Positions 1-6,724 of a DNA stretch of 9,010 bases are shown here, one piece after another. Under the pieces are notes generated by a model. That model was not told the origin of the DNA. It saw nothing but the letters and a program-made list of their open reading frames with translations, and made no database searches. Made by a program: the position numbers and the translations under genes. Each line of letters opens with the position of its first letter. Within the stretch, counting starts at the first letter, position 1. The stretch lies in NCBI GenBank assembly GCA_027717925.1, contig JALLON010000102.1:1-9010 (forward strand), given 5' to 3'. This DNA is from Acidobacteria bacterium AH-259-G07 (GTDB lineage Bacteria > Acidobacteriota > UBA6911 > RPQK01 > JADFOI01).

Positions 1-476
1 ACGAAAATTATGATTTGTTGCTGCGAAAGCAGGCGGAGTTTGAGAACTACCGTAAGCGAGTCGAGAAAGAGAAAGAGGAACTGCGAATCACGGCCCAGGC
101 TGAAGTCATCAGGGAATTACTGGCGATCCTGGATGCCTTCGAAAAAGGGCTTCGTACTTTGGAGGAGGGATCTAAAGATTCTCAGCTGGAAACCTACCGT
201 CAAGGCTATGAGCTGATGCTCAAGGAGTTTCGGTCGATTCTTGAGAAATTTGGTGTGACCGAGATACCGGGAACTGGAGCACCCTTTGACCCTAATGTGC
301 ATGAAGCCGTATTGACAGAGATGACCACGGAGTACCAGGAAGGCGAGATTTTGGACGAATACCGCAAAGGTTACAAGATCAAAGGCCGGCTTCTGCGCCC
401 CTCACAGGTAAAAGTGGCTGTCCAACCGGACGGACTGTCCGTCGGGCAAGAGAAATGGCAGGAAGAGGGGGAGTAA
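1..476 (+). CDS. grpE: GrpE, nucleotide exchange factor of DnaK (5' end missing)
   Basis: GrpE is a cytoplasmic homodimer that releases ADP from DnaK and resets the chaperone cycle. The reading frame is open from the first complete codon at position 3 to the TAA at 474-476, so the true start lies upstream of the window; a TTG at 15 is only an internal Leu codon. What is visible is a charged coiled-coil segment (FENYRKRVEKEKEELR), the helical dimer region, and then the beta-domain signature of the family: GAPFDPNVHEAV, a GEILDEYRKGYKIKGRLLRPSQVKVAV stretch read in pieces, and a short hydrophilic tail. The FDPN-HEA, GY and LLRPS-V elements are the diagnostic GrpE residues. dnaJ follows after 92 bp with no dnaK between them, so dnaK must lie elsewhere, possibly just upstream. 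No CIRCE element is visible, but the operon promoter is outside the window. Identity is secure. Confidence 0.95.
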   Translation, partial: ENYDLLLRKQAEFENYRKRVEKEKEELRITAQAEVIRELLAILDAFEKGLRTLEEGSKDSQLETYRQGYELMLKEFRSILEKFGVTEIPGTGAPFDPNVHEAVLTEMTTEYQEGEILDEYRKGYKIKGRLLRPSQVKVAVQPDGLSVGQEKWQEEGE

Positions 477-554
477 ACTTTCCACTTCAGCTCAGCCCGA
501 GCCACTAGCTTGAAAACGGCCCTGAGCGATCTTATGATCAATTTAAACCGAGCG

Positions 555-560
555 TAGGAG
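555..560 (+). promoter_or_regulatory. Ribosome binding site fixing the TTG start of dnaJ
   Basis: TAGGAG lies 8 nt upstream of the TTG at 569-571. No in-frame ATG or GTG gives the canonical DnaJ N-terminus, so this Shine-Dalgarno sequence together with the conserved AKRDYYEVLGV start decides for TTG. Confidence 0.7.
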
Positions 561-568
561 CAGTAAAT

Positions 569-1684
569 TTGGCGAAAAGAGACTACTACGAAGTGCTCGG
601 CGTCGATAGAAACGCCGGCCAGCAGGAAATCAAAAGTGCCTACCGTAGATTGGCCATCAAGTACCATCCTGATAAGAATGCCGGAAACAAGGTGGCGGAG
701 GAAAAATTCAAAGAGGCTGCTGAAGCTTATACTGTGTTGAGTGACCGAGAAAAAAGAGCTCGGTACGATCGTTTTGGTCATGCGGGTGTGAGCCCAGGAG
801 TCGGAGGTTTTGAAGGGTTCGATCCCGATATTTTTGCAGATTTCAGCGATATCCTGGGCGATTTTTTTGGCTTCGGAGATTTCTTTGGCGGCTCTCGAAG
901 ACGTGCCAATCAACCCCAACGCGGCGCTGATCTTCGTTACGATTTGAAGATCAATTTTGAAGAGGCTGTGTTTGGTGTGAAGACCAAGATCAAGATTCCG
1001 CGCCAGGAGAATTGTAAGAGTTGTGGTGGCTCGGGAGCGGATCGTCGTCAGGGACTTGCCATGTGCCCTTCCTGTAGAGGACGAGGCAGTGTTCGATACC
1101 AGCAGGGGTTTTTCACGATTAGTCGAACATGCTCCAACTGCCGAGGTGCCGGACAAATTATCAAGAATCCCTGTCCTGAATGTCGGGGTCATGGATTGGT
1201 TCGAAGAGAAAGGGTCCTTGAGATCAAGATTCCTGCGGGCGTAGATGACAGCTCTCGCTTGCGCATCACTGGTGAAGGTGAAGGGGGGGTGAAAGGTGGA
1301 CCTCCAGGAGATCTCTACGTAGTCATATCGGTCAATGAACACCCCTTCTTCGCACGCGAGGCCAACCATATCTACTGTGAGGTCCCTATCAATTTTGCCC
1401 AGGCAGCTCTGGGCGATGAGATCGCCGTGCCCACACTGGAGGGTCGGGAAAAGATCAAGATCCCAGCAGGAACTCAATCTGAAACGATTTTCCGTCTCAA
1501 AGGTCGAGGGGTTGTTAACTTGAATGGGCGTGCTAAAGGGGATCAATTGGTGCGAGTCAGGGTAGTTACCCCGACTAATCTGACCAAGGAACAGAGGGAA
1601 CTTTTTAAACGCCTGGCTGCTATCTCGGGAGAAGCTCAAGAGCCACGCAATCTGTTTGAAAAGGTCAGGGAGGCACTTAGTTGA
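569..1684 (+). CDS. dnaJ: Chaperone protein DnaJ (Hsp40, type I)
   Basis: This co-chaperone delivers unfolded substrates to DnaK and stimulates its ATPase in the cytoplasm. All type I domains are present in order in 371 residues, a normal length. The J domain spans about residues 5-70, with the HPD catalytic loop at 33-35 and the terminal RFGHAG. A Gly/Phe-rich linker at about 71-110 includes a GDFFGFGDFF block. The zinc-binding domain has four CxxCxGxG repeats beginning at Cys149 (CKSCGGSG), Cys166 (CPSCRGRG), Cys188 (CSNCRGAG) and Cys202 (CPECRGHG). Two beta-rich substrate-binding domains and a dimerisation tail follow. All eight zinc ligands are intact. Translation starts at TTG, supported by TAGGAG 8 nt upstream. 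It follows grpE by 92 bp with no obvious terminator in between, so the two are probably co-transcribed. A Gram-negative-type secreted protein gene begins 31 bp after its stop. Confidence 0.97.
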   Translation: MAKRDYYEVLGVDRNAGQQEIKSAYRRLAIKYHPDKNAGNKVAEEKFKEAAEAYTVLSDREKRARYDRFGHAGVSPGVGGFEGFDPDIFADFSDILGDFFGFGDFFGGSRRRANQPQRGADLRYDLKINFEEAVFGVKTKIKIPRQENCKSCGGSGADRRQGLAMCPSCRGRGSVRYQQGFFTISRTCSNCRGAGQIIKNPCPECRGHGLVRRERVLEIKIPAGVDDSSRLRITGEGEGGVKGGPPGDLYVVISVNEHPFFAREANHIYCEVPINFAQAALGDEIAVPTLEGREKIKIPAGTQSETIFRLKGRGVVNLNGRAKGDQLVRVRVVTPTNLTKEQRELFKRLAAISGEAQEPRNLFEKVREALS

Positions 1685-1715
1685 GTCGGTCCCTAAATTG
1701 TCGGGCCTCCCGGCG

Positions 1716-2543
1716 ATGAAATACCTCCCATTCCTGGTTTTGCTTCTCCAACCGGTTGCGGTTTTCTCCCAGCAACGGCCTTTGGTAACCGAGCACGCGC
1801 AGACGGTCAAGCGAGGTTATTTACTATTGGATATTGGTGTCGAGTTCCTTCAGGATGCTGTCTTTCCTTTTTCCGGACTTGAGGGCGACTTGACTCGAAC
1901 CGGCGTGTTCGGGGTTCGCATGGGAGCAGGTGAGGACGTCGAAATCCAGGTTCTGGGGACAATCCAAAATGTTCTAAACGTAGAGAATCGCTTTATGGGA
2001 CCGAACACCCCCCGGCTTGATTTTTCGGGAAATTCGACGAGCGATGTGGGGGATTTTAGCCTGGCCACGAAAGTGCGCCTCAAGGAGGAGAACGGGGGAT
2101 GGCCGGCTCTGGGATTTCGCTTCGGCGTGGAGCTTCCCAATGCCTCAAACGAAGATGGGCTGGGAAATGACGAGACCAATGTCTTTGGGAGCTTGCTGCT
2201 GCAAAAGCAATTTGGAAAGCTAAAGTTTTTGACTAATTTGGGCGTCGCCATTTTGGGGGATCCGGTTGTGGCGGGCTCTCAGGACGACCTGTTTACCTAC
2301 GGTGTAGCTTTGATATACCCGGTCCATCCTCAAGTCAATCTGCTGGCCGACGCCTATGGCCGCGCAGGGGCGGGGGGAGTGGGAACCGAGGAACAGTCGC
2401 TGCTGCGCTTGGGCTCGCAGATCAAAGCGGCAGGATTGTACTGGGATGTGGCGCTGTTTTTGGGATTCCGCGATGACGATCCGTCTTCCGGTCTTATCCT
2501 GGGTGTGTCCAAAGAGTTGAGGTTTCCGCTGTTTGGGAAGTGA
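1716..2543 (+). CDS. Secreted, probable outer-membrane beta-barrel protein of unknown function
   Basis: I do not recognise a named family with certainty. The 275-residue product starts with a classic Sec signal peptide: MK, a hydrophobic core (residues 4-17, LPFLVLLLQPVAVF), and a likely cleavage after Ser18 leaving a Gln-Gln N-terminus. The mature part is rich in Gly and aromatic residues, with alternating hydrophobic/polar strands, for example GFRFGVELPNASNEDGLGNDET, LTNLGVAILGDPV and YGVALIYPVHPQVNLLADAYGRAG. It ends in a strand near LRFPLFGK. This pattern resembles the small barrels annotated as phenol-degradation (MetA-type) outer-membrane proteins, but that is only a resemblance. The ATG at 1716 was preferred over an upstream in-frame TTG at 1656 inside dnaJ, because only the ATG places the signal peptide at the N-terminus. 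No strong Shine-Dalgarno precedes it. It may be read through from grpE-dnaJ, since the gap is only 31 bp. Confidence 0.7.
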   Translation: MKYLPFLVLLLQPVAVFSQQRPLVTEHAQTVKRGYLLLDIGVEFLQDAVFPFSGLEGDLTRTGVFGVRMGAGEDVEIQVLGTIQNVLNVENRFMGPNTPRLDFSGNSTSDVGDFSLATKVRLKEENGGWPALGFRFGVELPNASNEDGLGNDETNVFGSLLLQKQFGKLKFLTNLGVAILGDPVVAGSQDDLFTYGVALIYPVHPQVNLLADAYGRAGAGGVGTEEQSLLRLGSQIKAAGLYWDVALFLGFRDDDPSSGLILGVSKELRFPLFGK

Positions 2544-2560
2544 AAAAGCTGACCCGCTGA

Positions 2561-2760
2561 CCACAGATCCACGGGTTGTTCCAAGTTCCAGGTTTCCGGT
2601 TTCAGGCTCCAGGTTTCAAGGTGGGAGGTTGGAAGGTTGAAAAGTTGGAACGTTGGTAAAGCTCAAATCTTGAAATTGAAAAAGCCACTGTCAGGTGAAA
2701 CCTTCAACTTTCCAACTTTTAACCTTCAACTCTTCAGCTGAAACCTGAAACCGTCTGTGG
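2561..2760. repeat. Imperfect long inverted repeat between convergent genes
   Basis: This fills the gap between the barrel gene and the convergent nrdJ. The left arm (about 2597-2656) pairs with the right arm (about 2701-2753). The best block is AAAAGTTGGAA at 2640-2650 against TTCCAACTTTT at 2710-2720, extended on both sides with single-base bulges to roughly 25-30 bp. The outermost ends also match: CCACAGA at 2561-2567 against TCTGTGG at 2754-2760, and CGGTTTCAGG at 2597-2606 against CCTGAAACCG at 2744-2753. The left arm is internally repetitive, with units like GGTTGGAA, GGTTGAAA and AGTTGGAA spaced 8 nt apart, and two CCAGGTTTC copies. The right end abuts the nrdJ stop codon. It could act as a bidirectional terminator, although there is no classic GC stem with a U-tract, or it may be one copy of a dispersed intergenic repeat. 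Confidence 0.75.
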
Positions 2761-5469
2761 TTAGCTGCATCCGGAGGTGCTGCCGCAGACGGTGCAAACG
2801 TAGCAGTTGCCGTTGCGCTGCATCAGATTGCCGCAAGCTGAGCAGGTATGGGATTCGCGCTTATTCTCCTCTATCAGCCGCTGGGCAGCCCTGGTGGCTT
2901 CGGGCTGTCGAGCTTGCTCCGAGAAGCTTACCTGAACACCCTGATGCATGCTGCCATTGGGCTTGACGTTGTGGATGCCCAGTGCTTCCTGGACGTCAGG
3001 GCTGAGGTATTGGGTAGCCAGATAACGCACCACATAGTCCGGTATAGAGGTCGCGAAGGGAATCTGAGAATTATCGGTAAATCCGGCCGGCTCAAAGCTC
3101 ATGTGAGCAAACATTCGCACATAGTCTTCCAGCGGGACACCACTCTGCAGACCCCTGGAGATTGCAATTGCCCAGGCCATGAGAATGCCCTGAAGCGTGG
3201 AGCCTTGTTTGGCAAAATTGAGGAATATTTCACCGAGACTCTTGTCCTCGGGGTACATGCCCATGGTGAGATATCCTTTGAAGCCTCTGATGCGAAACTC
3301 GTGTTGTAGGGCGGGATGATCCTTGGGCATGTTGCGATGCTGCGGCCAGCCGGCTGGTTGGGTCCGCTCTTTGTTGGAGAGTGGCTGCACCATTTTGCAT
3401 CCATCACGGTAAATGGACACTGATTTCATTCCATATTTCCAACCCTGAATGTAAGCCTCCATGATGTCTTCAACCGAGGCTTCGTTTGGGAGATTAATGG
3501 TCTTGGAAATAGCGCCGGAAAGAAAGGGCTGAACGGCGCCGCACATTTTAATGTGACCCAAGTAATGAATGGAACGAGTGCCATTCACAGGGCGGTCAGC
3601 GCAGTCGAAGACGGGTAAGTGCTCCTCTCTCAAGTGGGGTGCTTCTTCGATCGTTTTCTTCTTCTCTATGTACCTCAGGATGTCATCGACTTCCTCTTGC
3701 GCATAGCCGAGTCTTTTCAGAGCCCGAGGAATAGTGTTGTTGACGATTTTCAAGCTACCCCCGCCCACCAGTTTTTTGATTTTGACCAGCGAAAAGTCTG
3801 GCTCGATACCTGTTGTGTCGCAGTCCATCATGAAAGCAATGGTGCCGGTCGGGGCCAGGAGCGACACTTGGGCATTTCGGTATCCGTGCTCGGAACCCTT
3901 CTCGATAGCCTGATCCCATACCTCCATGGCGGAATGCAGAATATCCATGGGGACCATGGCGGAGTCTATTTCGGATAAAGATTCACGGTGCTTGTGGATG
4001 ACTTGCATGGTGGGAACCCGGTTTTTCTCAAATCCAGTGAAGGGACCCATGTGCTCGGCGATTTCAGCACTGGTCAGATATGCCTGACCAGTCATTAGAG
4101 CGGTAATCGCAGCTGCCAAGCTGCGAGCCCGATCGCCGTCGTAGGGAAGACCACGAGCCATCAAGAGTGCTCCCAGGTTGGCGTACCCCAATCCCAGAGT
4201 ACGATACGCGTGGCTGATCTTGGCGATCTCTTTCGTGGGATAGCTGCAATTGTCAACAATGATCTCCTGCGCCAGGATTACGATTTGGGCCGCTCGCCGG
4301 AAGGATCCAATGTCGAATTGACCATCTTCCTTCAGGAACTTCATCAGGTTCAGCGAGGCAAGATTGCAGGCCGAGTTGTCCAAAAAGACATACTCCGAGC
4401 AGGGATTGCAGGCGTTGATGGGGGCGGTATTAGGACAGGTGTGCCAGTCATTGAGGGTTGTGTAAAACTGCAGACCCGGATCACCGCAAATCCAGGTGGC
4501 TTCGGCTATCCAACGCATGATTTCTCGCGCTCTGTAGGTTTGAACCACTTCGCCCGTTGTCACTTTACGGGTTTTCCATTCCCCATTTCTAATGACCGCC
4601 TCCATAAACTCATCTGTCATGCTCACACTATTGTTGGCATTCTGAAACTGCACACTTCGGTAGGCTTCTCCATCGATGGAGTCGTCGTATCCCAGTCCGA
4701 TCAGTCTGTGGGCTTTCTGTTCTTCCCCAGCTTTGCACCAAATATATTCCTTAATATCTGGGTGATCCGCGTTTAAGATGGCCATTTTGGCGGCCCGTCG
4801 TGTCGCGCCTCCCGACTTAATGGCACCAGCAAAGCTGTCGTACCCCCTCATAAAAGAGACGGGTCCTGAGGCAAAGCCACCCACGGCCAAGGGCTCATAA
4901 GAAGAGCGGATTTTTGACAAATTGACTCCGGAGCCCGAGCCTCCTTTAAAGATAATGGCCTCGGTCTTGGCCAGCTTCATGATGGAGTCCATATTGTCTT
5001 CAACACTATTGATAAAGCAGGCCGAGCACTGAGGATTCTTCTTGATGCCCATGTTGAACTGCACGGGGGAGTTAAAGGCCGCCATCTGATGAAGCAGTAA
5101 ATGGCTCAATTCGTGATTGAAAGTCTGCGCATCTTCCTTGGAAGCGAAGTACTTCATCATCTGTCCCCAGGTGGTCAGGGTATTGACGATGCGGCCAATG
5201 AGTTGCTTGACACTGTTCTCCCGGTTGGGACTGCCGAGATGACCACGGAAGTATTTGCTGGCGACAATGTCTGTGGCCCTTTGAGACCAGAATTTGGGGA
5301 ATTCCAAATCCTCTTGGCGGAAACTAACTTTTCCCGTTTTAAAATCTTTGATCGCTGCGGTTCGGATCTCCCATTGCACTTCGTCGAAGGGATGCCTTCC
5401 TTTCTGAGTGAAGTACGGTTCGATCTTGAGACCAGCTGATGCTTCCGCCTTTGCCTCAACTTTTTTCAT
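2761..5469 (-). CDS. nrdJ: Adenosylcobalamin-dependent (class II) ribonucleotide reductase
   Basis: The enzyme reduces ribonucleotides to deoxyribonucleotides by a cobalamin-generated thiyl radical, independent of oxygen. The 902 residues match the long monomer-type NrdJ. The N-terminus (1-75, ending WSQRATDIVASKYFRG) lacks an ATP-cone. The redox cysteine is Cys151 in SACFIN. The phosphate/allosteric loop GGSGSGVNL is at 176-184. The active site NPCSE at 355-359 gives Asn355, radical Cys357 and Glu359, with the partner redox Cys368 eleven residues on (in DNSACNL). The barrel ends near SVSIYRDGCKMVQPLS (683-698). Residues about 722-830 look like a TSCPD-type domain. The tail is a Cys-rich motif with Cys876, 879, 889, 892, 895 and 901, probably the thiol shuttle/metal site. 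The ATG at 5469 is preceded by GGAGGT with a 9-nt spacer. It is the last gene of a leftward set after yggS and DUF167, but a 129-bp gap with candidate NrdR sites suggests its own promoter. Confidence 0.96.
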   Translation of the reverse strand: MKKVEAKAEASAGLKIEPYFTQKGRHPFDEVQWEIRTAAIKDFKTGKVSFRQEDLEFPKFWSQRATDIVASKYFRGHLGSPNRENSVKQLIGRIVNTLTTWGQMMKYFASKEDAQTFNHELSHLLLHQMAAFNSPVQFNMGIKKNPQCSACFINSVEDNMDSIMKLAKTEAIIFKGGSGSGVNLSKIRSSYEPLAVGGFASGPVSFMRGYDSFAGAIKSGGATRRAAKMAILNADHPDIKEYIWCKAGEEQKAHRLIGLGYDDSIDGEAYRSVQFQNANNSVSMTDEFMEAVIRNGEWKTRKVTTGEVVQTYRAREIMRWIAEATWICGDPGLQFYTTLNDWHTCPNTAPINACNPCSEYVFLDNSACNLASLNLMKFLKEDGQFDIGSFRRAAQIVILAQEIIVDNCSYPTKEIAKISHAYRTLGLGYANLGALLMARGLPYDGDRARSLAAAITALMTGQAYLTSAEIAEHMGPFTGFEKNRVPTMQVIHKHRESLSEIDSAMVPMDILHSAMEVWDQAIEKGSEHGYRNAQVSLLAPTGTIAFMMDCDTTGIEPDFSLVKIKKLVGGGSLKIVNNTIPRALKRLGYAQEEVDDILRYIEKKKTIEEAPHLREEHLPVFDCADRPVNGTRSIHYLGHIKMCGAVQPFLSGAISKTINLPNEASVEDIMEAYIQGWKYGMKSVSIYRDGCKMVQPLSNKERTQPAGWPQHRNMPKDHPALQHEFRIRGFKGYLTMGMYPEDKSLGEIFLNFAKQGSTLQGILMAWAIAISRGLQSGVPLEDYVRMFAHMSFEPAGFTDNSQIPFATSIPDYVVRYLATQYLSPDVQEALGIHNVKPNGSMHQGVQVSFSEQARQPEATRAAQRLIEENKRESHTCSACGNLMQRNGNCYVCTVCGSTSGCS

Positions 5470-5499
5470 TCCTTTTCAACCTCCCAAGGATAGGTTCAG

Positions 5500-5505
5500 A
5501 TTATA
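5500..5505 (-). promoter_or_regulatory. Possible -10 element close to nrdJ
   Basis: TATAAT (minus strand) lies about 30 nt before the nrdJ ATG. No good -35 hexamer sits 16-18 nt upstream; the sequence there is GC-rich and does not resemble TTGACA. It would leave a leader of roughly 25 nt. This is a weak candidate. Confidence 0.3.
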
Positions 5506-5568
5506 AGGTGCAGCCTAATTCTAGAACCGCCCCCTGACAATTTAGACGATCGCTTGTCGCGCCATTTG

Positions 5569-5616
5569 TCCCATGATATAGTGGTTTCATTGCGACAATT
5601 ATACCATATGTAGCGT
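5569..5616 (-). promoter_or_regulatory. Candidate NrdR operator: two NrdR-box-like sites 32 bp apart
   Basis: Read on the minus strand, 5616-5601 is ACGCTACATATGGTAT and 5584-5569 is CCACTATATCATGGGA. Against the known NrdR box consensus (acaCwAtATaTwGtgt) they match by eye at about 12 and 11 of 16 positions. Both keep the C at position 4, the central AT and the G at position 13. The start-to-start distance is 32 bp, about three helical turns, as is typical of paired NrdR boxes. A TATAAT at 5603-5598 overlaps the upstream site, so binding would block a promoter there. The upstream box overlaps the last codons of DUF167. NrdR repressing a ribonucleotide reductase gene is established in many bacteria; the assignment here is inference. 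Confidence 0.55.
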
Positions 5617-5901
5617 CAGATGCTCGAGCAGCTCTTCTTTGGAGAGCCCTTGGACGCCAATCGTTTTGTTCTTTGATTTCTGGCCGTGAACCAGGAAGAC
5701 ATTCCGTGGCGGTAAGTTCAAGCACTTGGCCAAAAATTCCAGAAGCTGACGATTGGCCCTGTTCTTCAAGGGGGGCGTGGTCAAGCGGACTTTCAGCGCT
5801 CCGTTGTATGAACCCACGATTTCGTTGCCGGCTGCTCGGGTTTGCACGCGGACGGACAATAAGAGCGTGTCCGATTTTTTAGAGATCTTGATATCTTTCA
5901 T
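5599..5901 (-). CDS. yggU: DUF167 / YggU family protein
   Basis: This small cytoplasmic protein of about 100 residues belongs to a conserved family with no settled biochemical role. The family pattern is visible: an N-terminal strand LLLSVRVQTRAAGNEIVG, then LKVRLTTPPLKNRANRQLLEFLA (the P-P-x-x-x-x-A-N core followed by a helix), then NVFLVHGQKSKNKTIGV, corresponding to the usual G-x-x-S-x-x-K strand. The start was placed at the ATG at 5901-5899, which overlaps the yggS stop as ATGA, a strong sign of translational coupling. A TTG three codons upstream (5910) is also possible. yggS-yggU adjacency is common in bacteria. The final codons overlap the upstream candidate NrdR box in front of nrdJ. 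Confidence 0.88.
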   Translation of the reverse strand: MKDIKISKKSDTLLLSVRVQTRAAGNEIVGSYNGALKVRLTTPPLKNRANRQLLEFLAKCLNLPPRNVFLVHGQKSKNKTIGVQGLSKEELLEHLTLHMV

Positions 5902-6596
5902 CTTTGCCAACGTGGGCCAAAAATGGCAGTGCCAACGCGCAGCAAGGTCGCTCCTTCCTCAATGCCTATCCGATAGTCATGGCTCATGCCCATGGAAAGC
6001 TCTCTCAAAGGTTTTTGGCGGCTGCGGTTCACCTCGGCTAAGAGCTGGAACATCTTTTTGAAATATGGCCGAGAGGCTTGTGATTCTTCGTGGTAGGGAG
6101 GGATCGTCATCAATCCCTGCAAGTCTAAACTGGCCATTGAGTCGACTAGTTCCACCATGCCGGGCAGCTCCTGAGGGAGGACACCGTGCTTTTGAGGTTC
6201 TTCTCCAATATTCACTTCGATGAAAACCGGCAGCGTATTAGCCGTTTTTGCGGCACATCGGTTGACCTTATGCACGATTTTGGGCCTGTCCAAGGTCTGA
6301 ATCACATCGAAAAGTTCGACCGCCGGCTGGGCCTTGTTCGACTGCAAGGGACCAATGAGATGCCACTCAAGGCCTTTCGCATTCACCAAAGAGATCTTTG
6401 GCTGGGCTTCCTGGACACGGTTTTCCCCAAACAGCATTTGTCCGGCTCGGTGGGCTGTCTCGACGAAATCGGGGGGAAGAGTCTTTGTAACGGCCAGGAG
6501 TCGAATTTCCTCAGGATTTCGGCCACAGGCCAGAGCAATAGATTCAATTTCCCCCCACAGCCGCTTCAGGTTGGAGGCGATATTGAGCACGAGCAT
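5898..6596 (-). CDS. yggS: YggS/PROSC family pyridoxal phosphate homeostasis protein
   Basis: The protein binds pyridoxal 5'-phosphate without known catalytic turnover and buffers cellular PLP and amino/keto-acid balance. It has 232 residues, usual for the family, and folds as a single alanine-racemase-like TIM barrel. Visible signatures are LLAVTKTLPP with the PLP lysine at Lys38, FGENRVQEAQPK, HLIGPLQSNK (normally HxIGxLQxNK), LQGLMTIPPY, and the C-terminal phosphate-binding block LSMGMSHDYRIGIEEGATLLRVGTAIFG. The start is taken at ATG 6596. The frame stays open for 29 more codons upstream, but those are simply the translated intergenic repeat and do not resemble YggS. No clear Shine-Dalgarno sequence precedes the chosen ATG. 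It is first in a leftward set followed by DUF167 through an ATGA overlap, and is divergent from tmk. Confidence 0.95.
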   Translation of the reverse strand: MLVLNIASNLKRLWGEIESIALACGRNPEEIRLLAVTKTLPPDFVETAHRAGQMLFGENRVQEAQPKISLVNAKGLEWHLIGPLQSNKAQPAVELFDVIQTLDRPKIVHKVNRCAAKTANTLPVFIEVNIGEEPQKHGVLPQELPGMVELVDSMASLDLQGLMTIPPYHEESQASRPYFKKMFQLLAEVNRSRQKPLRELSMGMSHDYRIGIEEGATLLRVGTAIFGPRWQR

Positions 6597-6625
6597 TAGT
6601 ATACCGAGAATGAGGAGACATAAAT

Positions 6626-6692
6626 GATGAATTTCGAATGACGAATTTCGTATGATTATCCAGTAAGGAGATTCATTCGTCATTCGTCATTC
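6626..6692. repeat. Short inverted repeat with heptamer units in the yggS/tmk divergent gap
   Basis: CGAATGACGAAT at 6635-6646 is a perfect 12-bp inverted match to ATTCGTCATTCG at 6675-6686, with a 28-nt loop. The right arm is itself tandem, ATTC ATTCGTC ATTCGTC ATTC, with a 7-nt period, and the left arm carries further degenerate copies (GAATTTCGAATGACGAATTTCG read in parts). The element sits in the 128-bp region that must hold the promoters of both divergent genes. I saw no clear -35/-10 pair there. Its function is unknown; it resembles dispersed low-complexity intergenic repeats. Confidence 0.75.
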
Positions 6693-6724
6693 ACGATGGT
6701 ACTATGGCAGGGGAACCTTACAGG

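Noticed and set aside
477..568. CIRCE element or terminator between grpE and dnaJ
   Set aside because: No TTAGCACTC-N9-GAGTGCTAA match and no stable GC stem with a T-tract. Only 4-bp stems such as GCTC/GAGC occur.
1656..1715. Upstream TTG start for the barrel gene within dnaJ
   Set aside because: It would put 20 charged residues ahead of a clear signal peptide and overlap dnaJ by 29 bp without a ribosome binding site.
371..1810. A 479-codon open frame on the minus strand opposite grpE and dnaJ
   Set aside because: It lies entirely over well-supported genes on the other strand, its translation shows no domain or normal composition, and it has no ribosome binding site. It is a by-product of codon usage in dnaJ.
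2581..2660. CRISPR-like array from the repeated CCAGGTTTC and GTTGGAA units
   Set aside because: Units are 7-10 nt, degenerate, directly adjoining and answered by inverted copies. There are no spacers of even length and no cas genes.
5470..5600. Cobalamin riboswitch in the nrdJ leader
   Set aside because: I looked because the enzyme uses adenosylcobalamin. The leader is short, and I see no B12-box (GCCACTG-type) sequence or the multi-helix layout it needs.
6597..6683. N-terminal extension of yggS by 29 codons
   Set aside because: The added residues are the translated intergenic repeat. The conserved YggS N-terminus begins at the ATG at 6596.
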